Shown: positions 8,977 through 17,785 of the stretch, one piece after another | How the letters are laid out: each line of letters opens with the position of its first letter | How positions within the stretch are numbered: position 1 is the stretch's first letter | Assembly (NCBI RefSeq): GCF_003711225.1 | Contig: NZ_CP031030.1 | Span: 4,216,001 to 4,280,000, forward strand | Direction: 5' to 3' | Source of the DNA: Runella sp. SP2 | Lineage (GTDB): Bacteria; Bacteroidota; Bacteroidia; Cytophagales; Spirosomataceae | DNA length: 64,000 bases | Translations under genes and position numbers: made by a program | The notes under the pieces: model-generated | Seen by the model: the letters and a program-made list of their open reading frames with translations, nothing else | Database searches by the model: none | What the model was told of the DNA's origin: nothing

Positions 8977-11969
8977 ATCACTTGCAACTCGGTAGTTGTT
9001 TGGTTTTGAGAAACCAAGGACGCAATAACTGTTTGGTTTTGAGAAACCAAACACACAATTTGAGAAACCAAGTCCGTTTTGTTTTTTTGGCGTTGGTTTT
9101 TCTTTGGCTACCTTTTTCCAATATTGCCCAAACCCTCACGGGAAATATCATTGACGACGCAACCAATCAGCCCCTGCCTTTTGTCAATGTTTTTATCAGC
9201 AACACCACCAAGGGTACCCAAACTGATGTAAAAGGAAATTTTACGCTACGGTTACAAACTTCGGGCTACGTCAAAGTGGTGGCGTCGATGGTGGGGTTTA
9301 AATCGTTTGAACAAGAAGTTGTTTTACGTCCCGAAGAAACCCGCCGTTTTTCGATTCGGCTCCAGCCCGACACCCGTTTTTTGTCAGAAGTGAAGGTGGC
9401 AGGCAAACGCGACAAGCAATGGAAACGACTCTACAAAGATTTCCAGCGTGAGTTTTTGGGACGTACCAAAAACGCCCGAAACTGCGAAATCAAAGATCCT
9501 TATTTCATTGACCTGAGTCGAAAAAAACAAGTGCTTCATGCTACTTCATCACGGCCTTTTGAGATACACAACAAATCGCTTGGCTACGATATTGAATACC
9601 AATTAGAACAGTTTAACGCTACTACGACTACCTACGAATTTAGCGGCAAGTTGTTGTATAGGGAAATGACGGCTAAAAATGATGCCCAACAAAAAGAGTG
9701 GGAGTTGGCCCGAAATGACGCGTATCGAGGCTCTATTTATCATTTTTTAAGGGCAGTAGCGCACAAAAAAAGTCAGTCGGAAGGCTTTCGAGTATATCTG
9801 GATACGGACACCACGACGCAGCGAATTTCTCGAAATCGGTATTTTAGAAACAATCGCCTCGTTGAAATTAATCCCGATACGTTGGCTTATACCGATGTGG
9901 CTTTGCAACGTGTGATTTTGCCAAACCGTAAGTACGAAATCCATTACCTCCATCGCCGCGACCCACAAAGTTGGTATTTCGACCTCAACCGCGAAGTCAC
10001 TTGGCTGACCATCAAAGGAGCCGCATTTGCCTTTTCGTACGATGGGATTCTTGAAAATTCGTACCAAATTGAAACGGGCGGTAGCATGAGTAAAAAACGC
10101 ATCGCGGATTTGCTTCCCAACGACTACCAACCCAACGACAGCCTGTCGTCAACGCTGCTCGAACAAGCTGGGCTGATTCCTTATTTTCAAAAACAAGAGA
10201 AGTTTCTTCTGCAACTCTCGCAATCGCACCTTGCACTGGGCGACACCCTTCACTATCAAGTAGAAGTTATTGATGCTACTTCCCACCAATCTGTTCCCCA
10301 AACCATTGTGTATCTTGCCATTCGCAACGAAAACAACGTAGTTTGGCAACAACCTTTGTGGATAGAAAACGGACGACTTTCGGGGCATTGGGTGATTCCT
10401 GATTCATTGCAGGGAGGTACTTACCAACTGATTGCATACAACAACTGGGCAAGGCATTTTGATGAGCGTTTCTGGGGACGAAAATCTTTTCAGGTCATCG
10501 ACGCCTCTGCTTTACCTACCAAAAACGATTCGACCAATCTGGCATTTTTTCCCGAAAGTGGGCATTTAATCGCAGAACTACCCAATCGAGTTGGAGTTCG
10601 TAGTTTTACCAAATCTGGTGCTCCTGTGGCGGTTGATGGTTGGGTTCTCAACGCCACCAATGATACCCTGATGGCATTTAAAACCAACGGGCAGGGGTAC
10701 GGCAACTTCTTTATCATGCCTCCCTCTACCCAGCCCCTTCGAGCTAAATTAAGCAATGGAAACGAAGCTAATCTCCCCGCTATTCGGCCCAAAGGCTACG
10801 TCATCAACGTTGATGTACTGCGCGATACGGCGACTGTCATCATTAAAATTTATAACAACCTTTCAGCCCAAGAATGGAAACCGATGCGCCTTCTGATTCA
10901 TTTACGCGGGCAAATTGTCTATGAGGCCATTGCTACACCCAAGGGAAACCTAACCACCGCCCGCATTGCCAAAGAAGATTTGGAAGGAACGGGAGTCATG
11001 CAAGTAATCCTGCTCGACGCTCTCAATAATCCGATTGCCAGTCGTGCTTTTTATCATTCACCCGACGACGACGATGTCCCCTATCCTTCACAACTTTTTG
11101 AAAGTGAATTAAGCGCGTGTTATTTACTCACACCCACCACCCTTGCCCGAACATTAGACGCCCTCTTACTCACGCACGAAGTTCGCCCCTACAGTTCGTC
11201 GGATGCAACGGTGCTTGAATACGAATCTGGACTGACATTGCGGGGAATCATTAAACAGCCCAACGGGCGCGCCTTGGCTAACAGTCCTGTGATTGGCCTT
11301 GTACAGTCAGATTCCAGCGCTCTGCATTTTCAAACCACTACCGACCCCGAAGGAAATTTTGCATCGACTCCAATGTTGTTTTTTGGAGAAACTACCATTA
11401 CCATTCAAACGCAAAATGACAAAATCAAAAACGCATCCATTGCACTTGATACCAGATGGGTGCCAATTGTCCCCCAATGGTTTTGGCATCCCGTCCAGCA
11501 CCTCAGTTCGTCGAAAAGAGATAGTTTAGCCCAAGTTTCGAAGCAACGCCATGCGGTTTCTACCACAACAGAAGCGCTTAAAGTTTCAAAAGACTTCCGA
11601 CGCCCCTACCCCAAAGCCGATAATACCTTGGTCATCGACAAATCAGACCATACCTTTCCACTTTTACGCTTATTGGGTGAATTTCACGGCCAAATCAAGC
11701 CCAAAACCGACGGGGTCTATTGGATAGAAGAAGGGGAGAAAGTGTCAACCCGAAAAGCTTTTTTGAGCATCGACGGGCTACCTACCTCCTGGGAATCGTT
11801 GCAAGCACTTTCTGGACAAGAAATTGAAGCCATCGACATCATTAGGCATTTCCAAGCATCCAACGAGCCCACTACCCAAGGAATGCTAAACGTCATTCTA
11901 AAACCTAACAGTCGGTTTTGGACAGAACAAAATTTAAAACGTTTCAAAGTCAATGGATTAATAAAATGA
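8931..11969 (+). CDS. Carboxypeptidase-regulatory-like / plug-domain surface protein (start uncertain)
   Basis: Large envelope protein typical of Bacteroidota, with no TonB beta-barrel. After a hydrophobic signal segment (FVFLALVFLWLPFSNIAQ) comes a CarboxypepD_reg-like beta-sandwich (TGNIIDDATNQPLPFVNVFI, then GFKSFEQEV). A long middle part with MG2-like beta-sandwiches follows, and a short plug-like segment (SLQALSGQEIEAIDII) ends the protein. Its function is unknown; such proteins are thought to act in envelope transport or assembly. The only ATG (8931) lies inside the previous gene and forces an N-terminus of three repeated LVLRNQ/LRNQ units encoded by palindromic repeats. A TTG at 9060 gives a normal signal peptide and is my preferred start. 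Confidence 0.8.
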   Translation: MAIFIHSIGFNRQALNHLQLGSCLVLRNQGRNNCLVLRNQTHNLRNQVRFVFLALVFLWLPFSNIAQTLTGNIIDDATNQPLPFVNVFISNTTKGTQTDVKGNFTLRLQTSGYVKVVASMVGFKSFEQEVVLRPEETRRFSIRLQPDTRFLSEVKVAGKRDKQWKRLYKDFQREFLGRTKNARNCEIKDPYFIDLSRKKQVLHATSSRPFEIHNKSLGYDIEYQLEQFNATTTTYEFSGKLLYREMTAKNDAQQKEWELARNDAYRGSIYHFLRAVAHKKSQSEGFRVYLDTDTTTQRISRNRYFRNNRLVEINPDTLAYTDVALQRVILPNRKYEIHYLHRRDPQSWYFDLNREVTWLTIKGAAFAFSYDGILENSYQIETGGSMSKKRIADLLPNDYQPNDSLSSTLLEQAGLIPYFQKQEKFLLQLSQSHLALGDTLHYQVEVIDATSHQSVPQTIVYLAIRNENNVVWQQPLWIENGRLSGHWVIPDSLQGGTYQLIAYNNWARHFDERFWGRKSFQVIDASALPTKNDSTNLAFFPESGHLIAELPNRVGVRSFTKSGAPVAVDGWVLNATNDTLMAFKTNGQGYGNFFIMPPSTQPLRAKLSNGNEANLPAIRPKGYVINVDVLRDTATVIIKIYNNLSAQEWKPMRLLIHLRGQIVYEAIATPKGNLTTARIAKEDLEGTGVMQVILLDALNNPIASRAFYHSPDDDDVPYPSQLFESELSACYLLTPTTLARTLDALLLTHEVRPYSSSDATVLEYESGLTLRGIIKQPNGRALANSPVIGLVQSDSSALHFQTTTDPEGNFASTPMLFFGETTITIQTQNDKIKNASIALDTRWVPIVPQWFWHPVQHLSSSKRDSLAQVSKQRHAVSTTTEALKVSKDFRRPYPKADNTLVIDKSDHTFPLLRLLGEFHGQIKPKTDGVYWIEEGEKVSTRKAFLSIDGLPTSWESLQALSGQEIEAIDIIRHFQASNEPTTQGMLNVILKPNSRFWTEQNLKRFKVNGLIK
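9000..9071 (+). repeat. Three palindromic 18-bp repeats at the 5' end of a coding region
   Basis: TTGGTTTTGAGAAACCAA is present at 9000-9017 and 9033-9050, and its second part (TTGAGAAACCAA) at 9060-9071. Each full copy is a hairpin with TTGGTTT/AAACCAA arms. The core GGTTTTGAGAAACC is the reverse complement of the hairpin core in the 104-bp tandem array at 17266-17785. Confidence 0.85.
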
Positions 11970-12019
11970 CAAAAAAGTTTACCAACTTTTAACTTTTTTA
12001 CAAAAAATCCATTATTTTC

Positions 12020-12050
12020 TTGACTTACTTCTGAGAAAGACCTTATTTTG
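12020..12050 (+). promoter_or_regulatory. Candidate promoter of the RNA upstream of asd
   Basis: TTG at 12020-12022 and TTATTTTG at 12043-12050 resemble the Bacteroidota -33/-7 boxes (TTG ... TAnnTTTG, one mismatch in the -7) with about 20 nt between them. The predicted start lies near 12058, just before the structured RNA. Confidence 0.4.
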
Positions 12051-12057
12051 CACCCAC

Positions 12058-12182
12058 ATTTTGAATCGTCACTGTGAACACAAAGAAATCTAAATAGACA
12101 CGCGGAGCCTGATAGGATATTGACCCTATCGTGCCAGCGTGTTTGTCCAGATTCTTAACCTTCACGGTGACGATTTTTTTTT
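12058..12182 (+). ncRNA. Candidate structured RNA (rod-like fold plus U-tract) upstream of asd
   Basis: About 120 nt fold into a single long rod. A 15-bp outer stem joins 12064-12078 and 12161-12175 with one G-U pair. A small internal loop follows, then AATCT/AGATT, then another internal loop, then ACACGC (12098-12103) with GCGTGT (12137-12142). The apical hairpin is GATAGG/CCTATC (12111-12116 with 12125-12130). The outer stem runs directly into eight or nine T residues, so it could end transcription itself. A promoter-like pair of boxes lies just upstream. It is either a small RNA or an attenuator/riboswitch leader for asd. It does not match the lysine riboswitch, SRP RNA or tmRNA as I know them. 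Confidence 0.5.
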
Positions 12183-12250
12183 GCCCCCAACCCCCAATGG
12201 GGGCTATGTATAACTCTAAAAGCACTCCCCCATTGGGGGTCGGGGGGCTC
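12183..12250. repeat. G/C-run inverted repeat immediately before asd
   Basis: Arms at 12183-12204 and 12226-12250, both built on CCCCCAATGGGGG or its complement, flank a 21-nt AT-rich loop. The right arm ends 8 nt before the asd ATG, so in RNA it would place a very stable hairpin against the start codon. The composition is unlike the surrounding DNA, and it has the look of a dispersed intergenic palindrome. Confidence 0.7.
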
Positions 12251-12258
12251 AAATCATC

Positions 12259-13251
12259 ATGAAAATCGCAGTAGTAGGTGCTACCGGTTTGGTAGGCAGC
12301 GAAATCCTCAAAGTACTCGAAGAGCGTAACTTCCCAATCACTGAATTGATTCCAGTAGCATCAGAAAGATCAGTAGGTAAACAGGTCACGTTCAAGGGTA
12401 AACAGTACACCATTGTTAGCTTTGAAGATGCAATTGCAGCAAAGCCAGCTATCGCTATTTTTTCGGCGGGTGGTGGAACTTCTTTGTCGCTTGCTCCTAA
12501 ATTTGCCGAAGCAGGTATCACAGTCGTTGACAACTCATCGGCTTGGCGTATGGATCCAACCAAAAAATTGGTAGTACCCGAAATCAACGCTTTTACGTTG
12601 ACCAAAGAAGATAAAATCATTGCCAACCCCAACTGTTCAACCATCCAAATGGTGGTCGTTTTGAATCCATTGCACAAGCGCTATGGCATCAAACGCGTGG
12701 TGGTTTCGACCTACCAATCAGTGACAGGAACGGGCAAAGCAGCCGTTGACCAACTATTTGCTGAACGCGCTGGAAATCAAGATGCTCCAAAGGTGTATCC
12801 TCACCCTATCGACCTTAACGTATTGCCTCACATCGACGTTTTCTTGGATAACGGCTATACCAAAGAGGAAATGAAAATGACCAACGAGACCAAGAAAATC
12901 ATGATGGATGATAACATCGCCGTTACTGCTACGACGGTGCGCATCCCGACGATTGGTGGTCACTCGGAAGCAGTAAACATCGAGTTTGAAAATGAGTTTG
13001 ACCTCAAAGATATTTACGAAATCTTGGGCCAAGCCGAAGGCGTGGTAATCCAAGATGACCCGCAAAATAAAGTTTATCCAATGCCATTGACGGCACACGG
13101 TAAAGATGAGACGTTTGTAGGACGTATTCGCCGCGACGAATCACAACCTAAGACCCTCAATCTCTGGATTGTAGCTGATAACCTCCGCAAAGGAGCGGCC
13201 ACAAACGCCGTTCAGATTGCAGAATATTTGACAAAAAACGAATTGGTATAA
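12259..13251 (+). CDS. asd: Aspartate-semialdehyde dehydrogenase
   Basis: Cytosolic NADP-dependent enzyme that reduces aspartyl-phosphate to aspartate semialdehyde for the lysine/DAP, threonine and methionine pathways. The 330-residue length is normal. The Rossmann glycine motif VVGATGLVGSEIL is at the N-terminus, the catalytic cysteine is in NPNCSTIQMV (near residue 120), and the substrate-binding histidine is in GGHSEAVNIEF. It is a single gene with its own upstream structured RNA and palindrome and a hairpin terminator at 13348-13387. Confidence 0.96.
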   Translation: MKIAVVGATGLVGSEILKVLEERNFPITELIPVASERSVGKQVTFKGKQYTIVSFEDAIAAKPAIAIFSAGGGTSLSLAPKFAEAGITVVDNSSAWRMDPTKKLVVPEINAFTLTKEDKIIANPNCSTIQMVVVLNPLHKRYGIKRVVVSTYQSVTGTGKAAVDQLFAERAGNQDAPKVYPHPIDLNVLPHIDVFLDNGYTKEEMKMTNETKKIMMDDNIAVTATTVRIPTIGGHSEAVNIEFENEFDLKDIYEILGQAEGVVIQDDPQNKVYPMPLTAHGKDETFVGRIRRDESQPKTLNLWIVADNLRKGAATNAVQIAEYLTKNELV

Positions 13252-13262
13252 GTTTGGACAGC

Positions 13263-13345
13263 GGTCAGACGATAGTCAGACCGCGACACCCCTAGTCTGA
13301 CTACTGTCTGACCAGCAAAAACCTTGGTCTGACTATCGTCTGACC
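13263..13345. repeat. GTCAGAC-type repeat cluster, three units
   Basis: Units at 13263-13282 (GGTCAGACGATAGTCAGACC), 13294-13313 and 13326-13345 (the reverse complement orientation). Each unit contains two direct GTCAGAC heptamers 4 bp apart, and opposed units can form a long hairpin. The same unit occurs six times at 26375-26624. Confidence 0.9.
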
Positions 13346-13347
13346 CA

Positions 13348-13387
13348 AAAAGCGCCCATCGAGTGACATCGATTGGCGCTTTTTTTG
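13348..13387 (+). terminator. asd terminator
   Basis: AAGCGCC and GGCGCTT arms, with an inner ATCGA/TCGAT stem, are followed by a run of seven T. It lies about 100 bp after asd and just past the GTCAGAC repeats. Confidence 0.8.
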
Positions 13388-13522
13388 TGAATTGTTGCGT
13401 TGTTTCCAATACCTTTCCGAACTTTGCGTTATTATTGAATCTGTGATAACTCACTGCTTTTTTCTCATTTTCACAAATTACCTTTCTGACTTTCAACGTC
13501 CTAAAGACAAAGGATTGAACTA

Positions 13523-16075
13523 ATGGTAAAACGAATCGCATTACTTTTATTTAGTTGTTTTATAGCATTTTGCTCATTTTCGAAGACAAGTACCCCTGCT
13601 GACACGCTTCGCAAAGCGCCTGCTTGGGTGGCAAAAAAAGGGCCAATTCGCCCAACCCGCACCCTTAAAAATGACATTCTACACACCCAACTCGACCTCC
13701 GTTTCGATTGGCTACGGCAGCACGCACTGGGGAGCGCTGTCATTACGTTTAAGCCCTATTTTTACCCCCAAAACACCCTTGAACTAGACGCGAAGGGCTT
13801 CGACATCAAAGGCATTTTCCAACTAGATACCCTCAAAAAGTACGATTCCCTTCAAAAAAAATACATCTACGAATACATCAACGACCCGCTCGAATACACC
13901 TACGATAAGCGCCTTTTAAACATCAAATTGCGCCGTAAGTACTCGCGTTTTGATACCCTTCACGTACTTATCGACTACGTAGCAAAACCCAACGAACTGC
14001 CTGCGGGAATTGTGGGCACAAAGGGCGACAAAGGGCTTTATTTTATTAATGCCGACGGGCTAGATGAAGGAAAACCACAGCAGATTTGGACGCAGGGCGA
14101 GACCGAGTATAATTCGTGCTGGATGCCTACGGTCGATAGCCCGAACGAAAAAATGACGCAAGACATTCGTCTGACGGTCGAGAAGCGCTTTAAAACCCTT
14201 TCCAACGGAAAACTCGTTGAATCTCGCCTCAACCCCGACAGTACCCGCACCGACCGCTGGGTACAAAAACTACCTCATGCCCCTTACTTGGCGGCTTTTG
14301 TAATAGGTGATTTTGCCGTGGCGCGCGATACCATTCGCAATGGCCTTGAGCTAAGTTACTACGTAGAACCCGAATATGCCCCGCACGCTAAAGCCATTTT
14401 TGGACGCACGCGCGAAATGATTGATTTCTTTGAAAGTAAGTTTGGGGTAGAATTTCAGTGGGATAAATACGCCCAAATCGCCGTTCGCGACTTTGTAGCG
14501 GGTGCCATGGAAAACACGTCTATGACCATTCATGCTGAAAATGTTCAAACTGATAGCCGCGCTTTACTAGATGGCAACTCCGATGATGTCATCGCGCACG
14601 AACTCATGCACCACTGGTTTGGAAATTTGGTCACGTGTGAATCGTGGGTGCATTTGCCGCTCAACGAGGCGTTTGCCAATTATTCTGAATACCTCTGGAA
14701 CGAACATAAACTAGGACCCGAACAAGCTGATTTTTGGGCACAAGGCTCTTTGCAGCAGTATTTGGGCGAATCTGAACAAAAACAAGAACCCCTCATTCGG
14801 TACAATTACACCGACATGGAAGACATGTTCGACAACCACTCATACGCCAAAGGAGGGCTAGTCTTGCACATGCTTCGCAAATACATTGGCGACGAAGCTT
14901 TTTTTGCTGCCACGCGCAATTACCTCATTCGCTACGGATTCGGAACGGCCGAAGTGAACGATTTACGGGAATCCTTTGAAGAAGTAACGGGCGAAGATTT
15001 GAACTGGTTTTTCAATCAGTGGTTCTTATCACCAGGCCATCCTACGTTGAAAGTAGAAAAATCGTACGACGCCGACAAAGTGACGCTCAAAGTTACCCAG
15101 TTGCAGGACTCGCTCTATACGCCGATTCACCGTTTACCTCTCAAAGTGGATGTCTGGGTAAATGGGCAAAAAGAAACCCACGACATTGTCGTCAGTAAAG
15201 CAAAACAGACGTTTGAAATTCCAGTAAAACAACGCCCTGATTTGGTTGACTTTGACGCCGAGCGGCAACTACTGGGCGAAATTAATTACGAAAAATCAAA
15301 ACCTGAATTAATCTTTCAATACCAACATTGCGACAAATATCTCGCTCGCTATGAGGCCATTACGGGCTTAGAAAACCAACTTGCCGACTCTACCGTACGC
15401 CAACTCATGATGCAAGCCATGAGCGATAAATTTTGGAAAATCAGGCAGTTAGCCGTTTCTAACTTCTCCGAATACGATGGTTTGCAGTTTAATGAAGTCG
15501 AGCGACTTGTTCAGAGCAAGGCTCGCGTGGATGCCCATGCGCGGGTGCGAACAGAGGCCATTATTACGTTGGGTTCGTTTGGGGATAACTCCAACGACCC
15601 GCTTTTCCGCGAAGCCCTCAACGACAGCTCGTATCAGGTGGTGTCGGCGGCACTCGATGCCTACCTTATCGGAAAGCCCGACGACGCGGTTGACGTAGCC
15701 AAACGCTTTGAAAACGCCCCTAATAGTGAAATCGTGACGGCCGTAGCCAATTACTACGCAGGCTTAGCAAAACCCGAACAATACGACTGGTTTATGCTGA
15801 AAATGAAGCGTTTGAAGTCGGCAGAAATGTATAATTTTTTGCAAGTGTTTGGCAAATACCTCATCAAATCGGATGGTTCGGTACAACGAAAAGCGTTGCC
15901 AATGCTAGAAACCATGGCCCGCAATGACCCTGCTTATTTTGTGCGGTTTGGGGCGTATCAAGTACTGGGTCTTTTGACTGACATTGAAGGCGTAAAAGCC
16001 ATGCGAAAAGACATCCGCAACACCGAACGTGACCCCAAATTGAAAGATATGTACGGGCAGTTTGGGGAGTTTTAA
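13523..16075 (+). CDS. M1-family zinc aminopeptidase, exported
   Basis: Gluzincin aminopeptidase of 850 residues with an N-terminal signal peptide (IALLLFSCFIAFCSFS), so probably periplasmic or outer-membrane associated. The exopeptidase motif GAMEN is present (AGAMENTSM). The zinc site is H359-E-L-M-H363, with the third ligand E382 in NEAFANY, exactly HExxH-x18-E. A catalytic Tyr region (YAKGGLVLHML) follows. The C-terminal third (about 600-850) is helical and resembles HEAT-like repeats. It removes N-terminal residues from peptides and could work with the POT transporter encoded 5 kb upstream, although no operon links them. Confidence 0.95.
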   Translation: MVKRIALLLFSCFIAFCSFSKTSTPADTLRKAPAWVAKKGPIRPTRTLKNDILHTQLDLRFDWLRQHALGSAVITFKPYFYPQNTLELDAKGFDIKGIFQLDTLKKYDSLQKKYIYEYINDPLEYTYDKRLLNIKLRRKYSRFDTLHVLIDYVAKPNELPAGIVGTKGDKGLYFINADGLDEGKPQQIWTQGETEYNSCWMPTVDSPNEKMTQDIRLTVEKRFKTLSNGKLVESRLNPDSTRTDRWVQKLPHAPYLAAFVIGDFAVARDTIRNGLELSYYVEPEYAPHAKAIFGRTREMIDFFESKFGVEFQWDKYAQIAVRDFVAGAMENTSMTIHAENVQTDSRALLDGNSDDVIAHELMHHWFGNLVTCESWVHLPLNEAFANYSEYLWNEHKLGPEQADFWAQGSLQQYLGESEQKQEPLIRYNYTDMEDMFDNHSYAKGGLVLHMLRKYIGDEAFFAATRNYLIRYGFGTAEVNDLRESFEEVTGEDLNWFFNQWFLSPGHPTLKVEKSYDADKVTLKVTQLQDSLYTPIHRLPLKVDVWVNGQKETHDIVVSKAKQTFEIPVKQRPDLVDFDAERQLLGEINYEKSKPELIFQYQHCDKYLARYEAITGLENQLADSTVRQLMMQAMSDKFWKIRQLAVSNFSEYDGLQFNEVERLVQSKARVDAHARVRTEAIITLGSFGDNSNDPLFREALNDSSYQVVSAALDAYLIGKPDDAVDVAKRFENAPNSEIVTAVANYYAGLAKPEQYDWFMLKMKRLKSAEMYNFLQVFGKYLIKSDGSVQRKALPMLETMARNDPAYFVRFGAYQVLGLLTDIEGVKAMRKDIRNTERDPKLKDMYGQFGEF

Positions 16076-16087
16076 AGGATTTTAACC

Positions 16088-16122
16088 GCAGAGACGCAAG
16101 GCATAATTGGTTGCGTCTCTGC
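16088..16122. terminator. Hairpin between convergent genes (possible bidirectional terminator)
   Basis: GCAGAGACGCAA and TTGCGTCTCTGC form a 12-bp perfect stem around an 11-nt loop, between the M1 peptidase stop and the OmpA-type gene stop. There is no strong T-run, so it may equally be a dispersed palindrome. Confidence 0.5.
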
Positions 16123-16146
16123 ATCACACCTTTCAATTCAAAACTA

Positions 16147-17148
16147 TCACGGAATTACCTTCAGCTCCACTCGACGATTTTTCACTTTATTGTCTTCCAC
16201 GTCGTTTGACACCGCAGGCGCAGCCGCTCCCTTCCACTCTACTACCAATTGACTTGCTGAAACGCCCTTTTGTTCCAAATAACTCGCTACCACCTTGGCG
16301 CGGTATTCCGACAAAATGAGGTTTTTATCAGACTCTCCCACGTTATCGGTATGCCCTGTGATTTGCAATTTGGTCTGTGGTTGAGCAAGCAAGGCTTTAC
16401 TGATCGCATCCAAATTCGTTTTCACCTCTTCACTCAACTCATACGTACTCTGTGAAAAGTACAACACTTGGTCAGTTAATGCCACCACGGGCGGTGAAAG
16501 TGATTCTTCTGGCTGGGGCGTAACTTCCATAAAGTTATACCCTGCTTTTACCTCAAATTGCTTATAATACAGCTTTTTGCCTTCAGGCGTCGTCGATTTA
16601 TATTCGTATATACCTTTAGATAACTCGGTGGCATCCCATGTGAAATGTTTGCCTTTATTATATGTTTTACGATAGTCCAAGCTGGTAAAAGCCCTAGAGT
16701 TCTTTTTCGCAACTACATGATTGACATCCATTCCATCGGGAAAAAGAAAAGACACATACAATAATTGAGAGGGACTCTCCGAAACTTGGAGCGAGTCTTT
16801 TGTTAGCACCATTTCAGGGGCAATTTTAAAAGTCGCTTTGCTCGAAATTTTCCCAATAAACGTGACAGGAACCGTATGGGTACGGTACCCTTCCGAATCA
16901 AACGTTAGAAATTGGGTCGAATCGGGCACTACAATTTCATACTCTCCATTGGCATTGGTTTCGTACGTCAGTTGTTTTCCCGACTTGAACACCGCGCGAA
17001 TCGTGCTTTTTTTGAGAAAATCTTTGGTGGTATTGTCGCGAAAACTGCCGACAATTCGTACTGAGTGATTTTCTACTTGGGCAACTTCCTGAGTAGCTCC
17101 GCCACCGTAAAGGCCACAAACTAAACTTAGCAAATAAGAAATCATCAT
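16147..17148 (-). CDS. OmpA-family outer-membrane/peptidoglycan-binding protein
   Basis: About 333 residues. The upstream in-frame start at 17178 is a TTG; the ATG at 17148 gives a better signal peptide (MMISYLLSLVCGLYGGG). The first two thirds contain a carboxypeptidase-regulatory-like beta-sandwich (RIVGSFRDNTTKDFLKKS) and another beta-rich part. The C-terminal third is the OmpA peptidoglycan-binding fold, with TGHTDNVGESDKNLILSEYR and RVELKVIP near the end. It probably tethers the outer membrane to peptidoglycan. It stands alone on the minus strand, convergent with the M1 peptidase gene. Confidence 0.88.
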   Translation of the reverse strand: MMISYLLSLVCGLYGGGATQEVAQVENHSVRIVGSFRDNTTKDFLKKSTIRAVFKSGKQLTYETNANGEYEIVVPDSTQFLTFDSEGYRTHTVPVTFIGKISSKATFKIAPEMVLTKDSLQVSESPSQLLYVSFLFPDGMDVNHVVAKKNSRAFTSLDYRKTYNKGKHFTWDATELSKGIYEYKSTTPEGKKLYYKQFEVKAGYNFMEVTPQPEESLSPPVVALTDQVLYFSQSTYELSEEVKTNLDAISKALLAQPQTKLQITGHTDNVGESDKNLILSEYRAKVVASYLEQKGVSASQLVVEWKGAAAPAVSNDVEDNKVKNRRVELKVIP

Positions 17149-17228
17149 TTTGGGATTTAAGGATTTATTTATATGCAAGAAAACTACATAATTTCAAATT
17201 TTAACTACATCGACCGTTTTTATTTTTC

Positions 17229-17263
17229 ATAAAAAAAGCGCAGGACGAAGTTCTGCGCTCTTT
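17229..17263 (-). terminator. Terminator downstream of the glycosyltransferase and repeat array
   Basis: AGCGCAG and CTGCGCT arms enclose a 9-nt loop. On the minus strand the stem is followed by a run of seven T. It lies after the 104-bp repeats in the direction of glycosyltransferase transcription, so the whole array would be part of that mRNA. Confidence 0.7.
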
Positions 17264-17265
17264 AG

Positions 17266-17785
17266 GTGACGTCAGATTCTCAAATCTGACGCTCAAGGTT
17301 TCTCAAAACCTTCTTAAATGCTGTTGGGGGAAACCTCAGGTTGGTTATAAGTAACCAACCACACAACAAGTGACGTCAGATTCTCAAATCTGACGCTCAA
17401 GGTTTCTCAAAACCTTCTTAAATGCTGTTGGGGGAAACCTCAGGTTGGTTATAAGTAACCAACCACACAACAAGTGACGTCAGATTCTCAAATCTGACGC
17501 TCAAGGTTTCTCAAAACCTTGTTAAATGCTGCTGGGAGAAACCTCAGGTTGGTTATAAGTAACCAACCACACAACAAGTGACGTCAGATTCTCAAATCTG
17601 ACGCTCAAGGTTTCTCAAAACCTTGGTAAATTTTGCTGGGAGAAACCTCAGGTTGGTTGTAAATAACCAACTTCACGACAAGTGACGTCAGATTCTCAAA
17701 TCTGACGCTCAAGGTTTCTCAAAACCTTGGTAAATTCGGTTGTGAGAAACCTCAGGTTGGTTGTAAGTAACCAACTTCGCGCTAA
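17266..17785. repeat. Five tandem 104-bp repeats composed of three palindromes
   Basis: Copies begin at 17266, 17370, 17474, 17578 and 17682 with an exact 104-bp period. Each copy holds three hairpins: GTCAGATTCTCAAATCTGAC, AAGGTTTCTCAAAACCTT and GGTTGGTTATAAGTAACCAA(CC), plus AACCTCAGGTT between the last two. Copies 1-3 are nearly identical; copies 4 and 5 have diverged, with changes in the third hairpin arms. The last copy covers the stop codon of the minus-strand glycosyltransferase. There are no unique spacers, so this is not a CRISPR array. Confidence 0.95.

Noticed and set aside
12058-12182. Lysine riboswitch, SRP RNA or 6S RNA
   Set aside because: The length of about 120 nt, the single rod and the apical sequence fit none of these: there is no five-way junction, no GGAA-type SRP tip, and it is too short for 6S RNA.
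17266-17785. CRISPR array
   Set aside because: The 104-bp units are contiguous and carry no unique spacers; the internal hairpins recur in every unit, and no cas genes are near.
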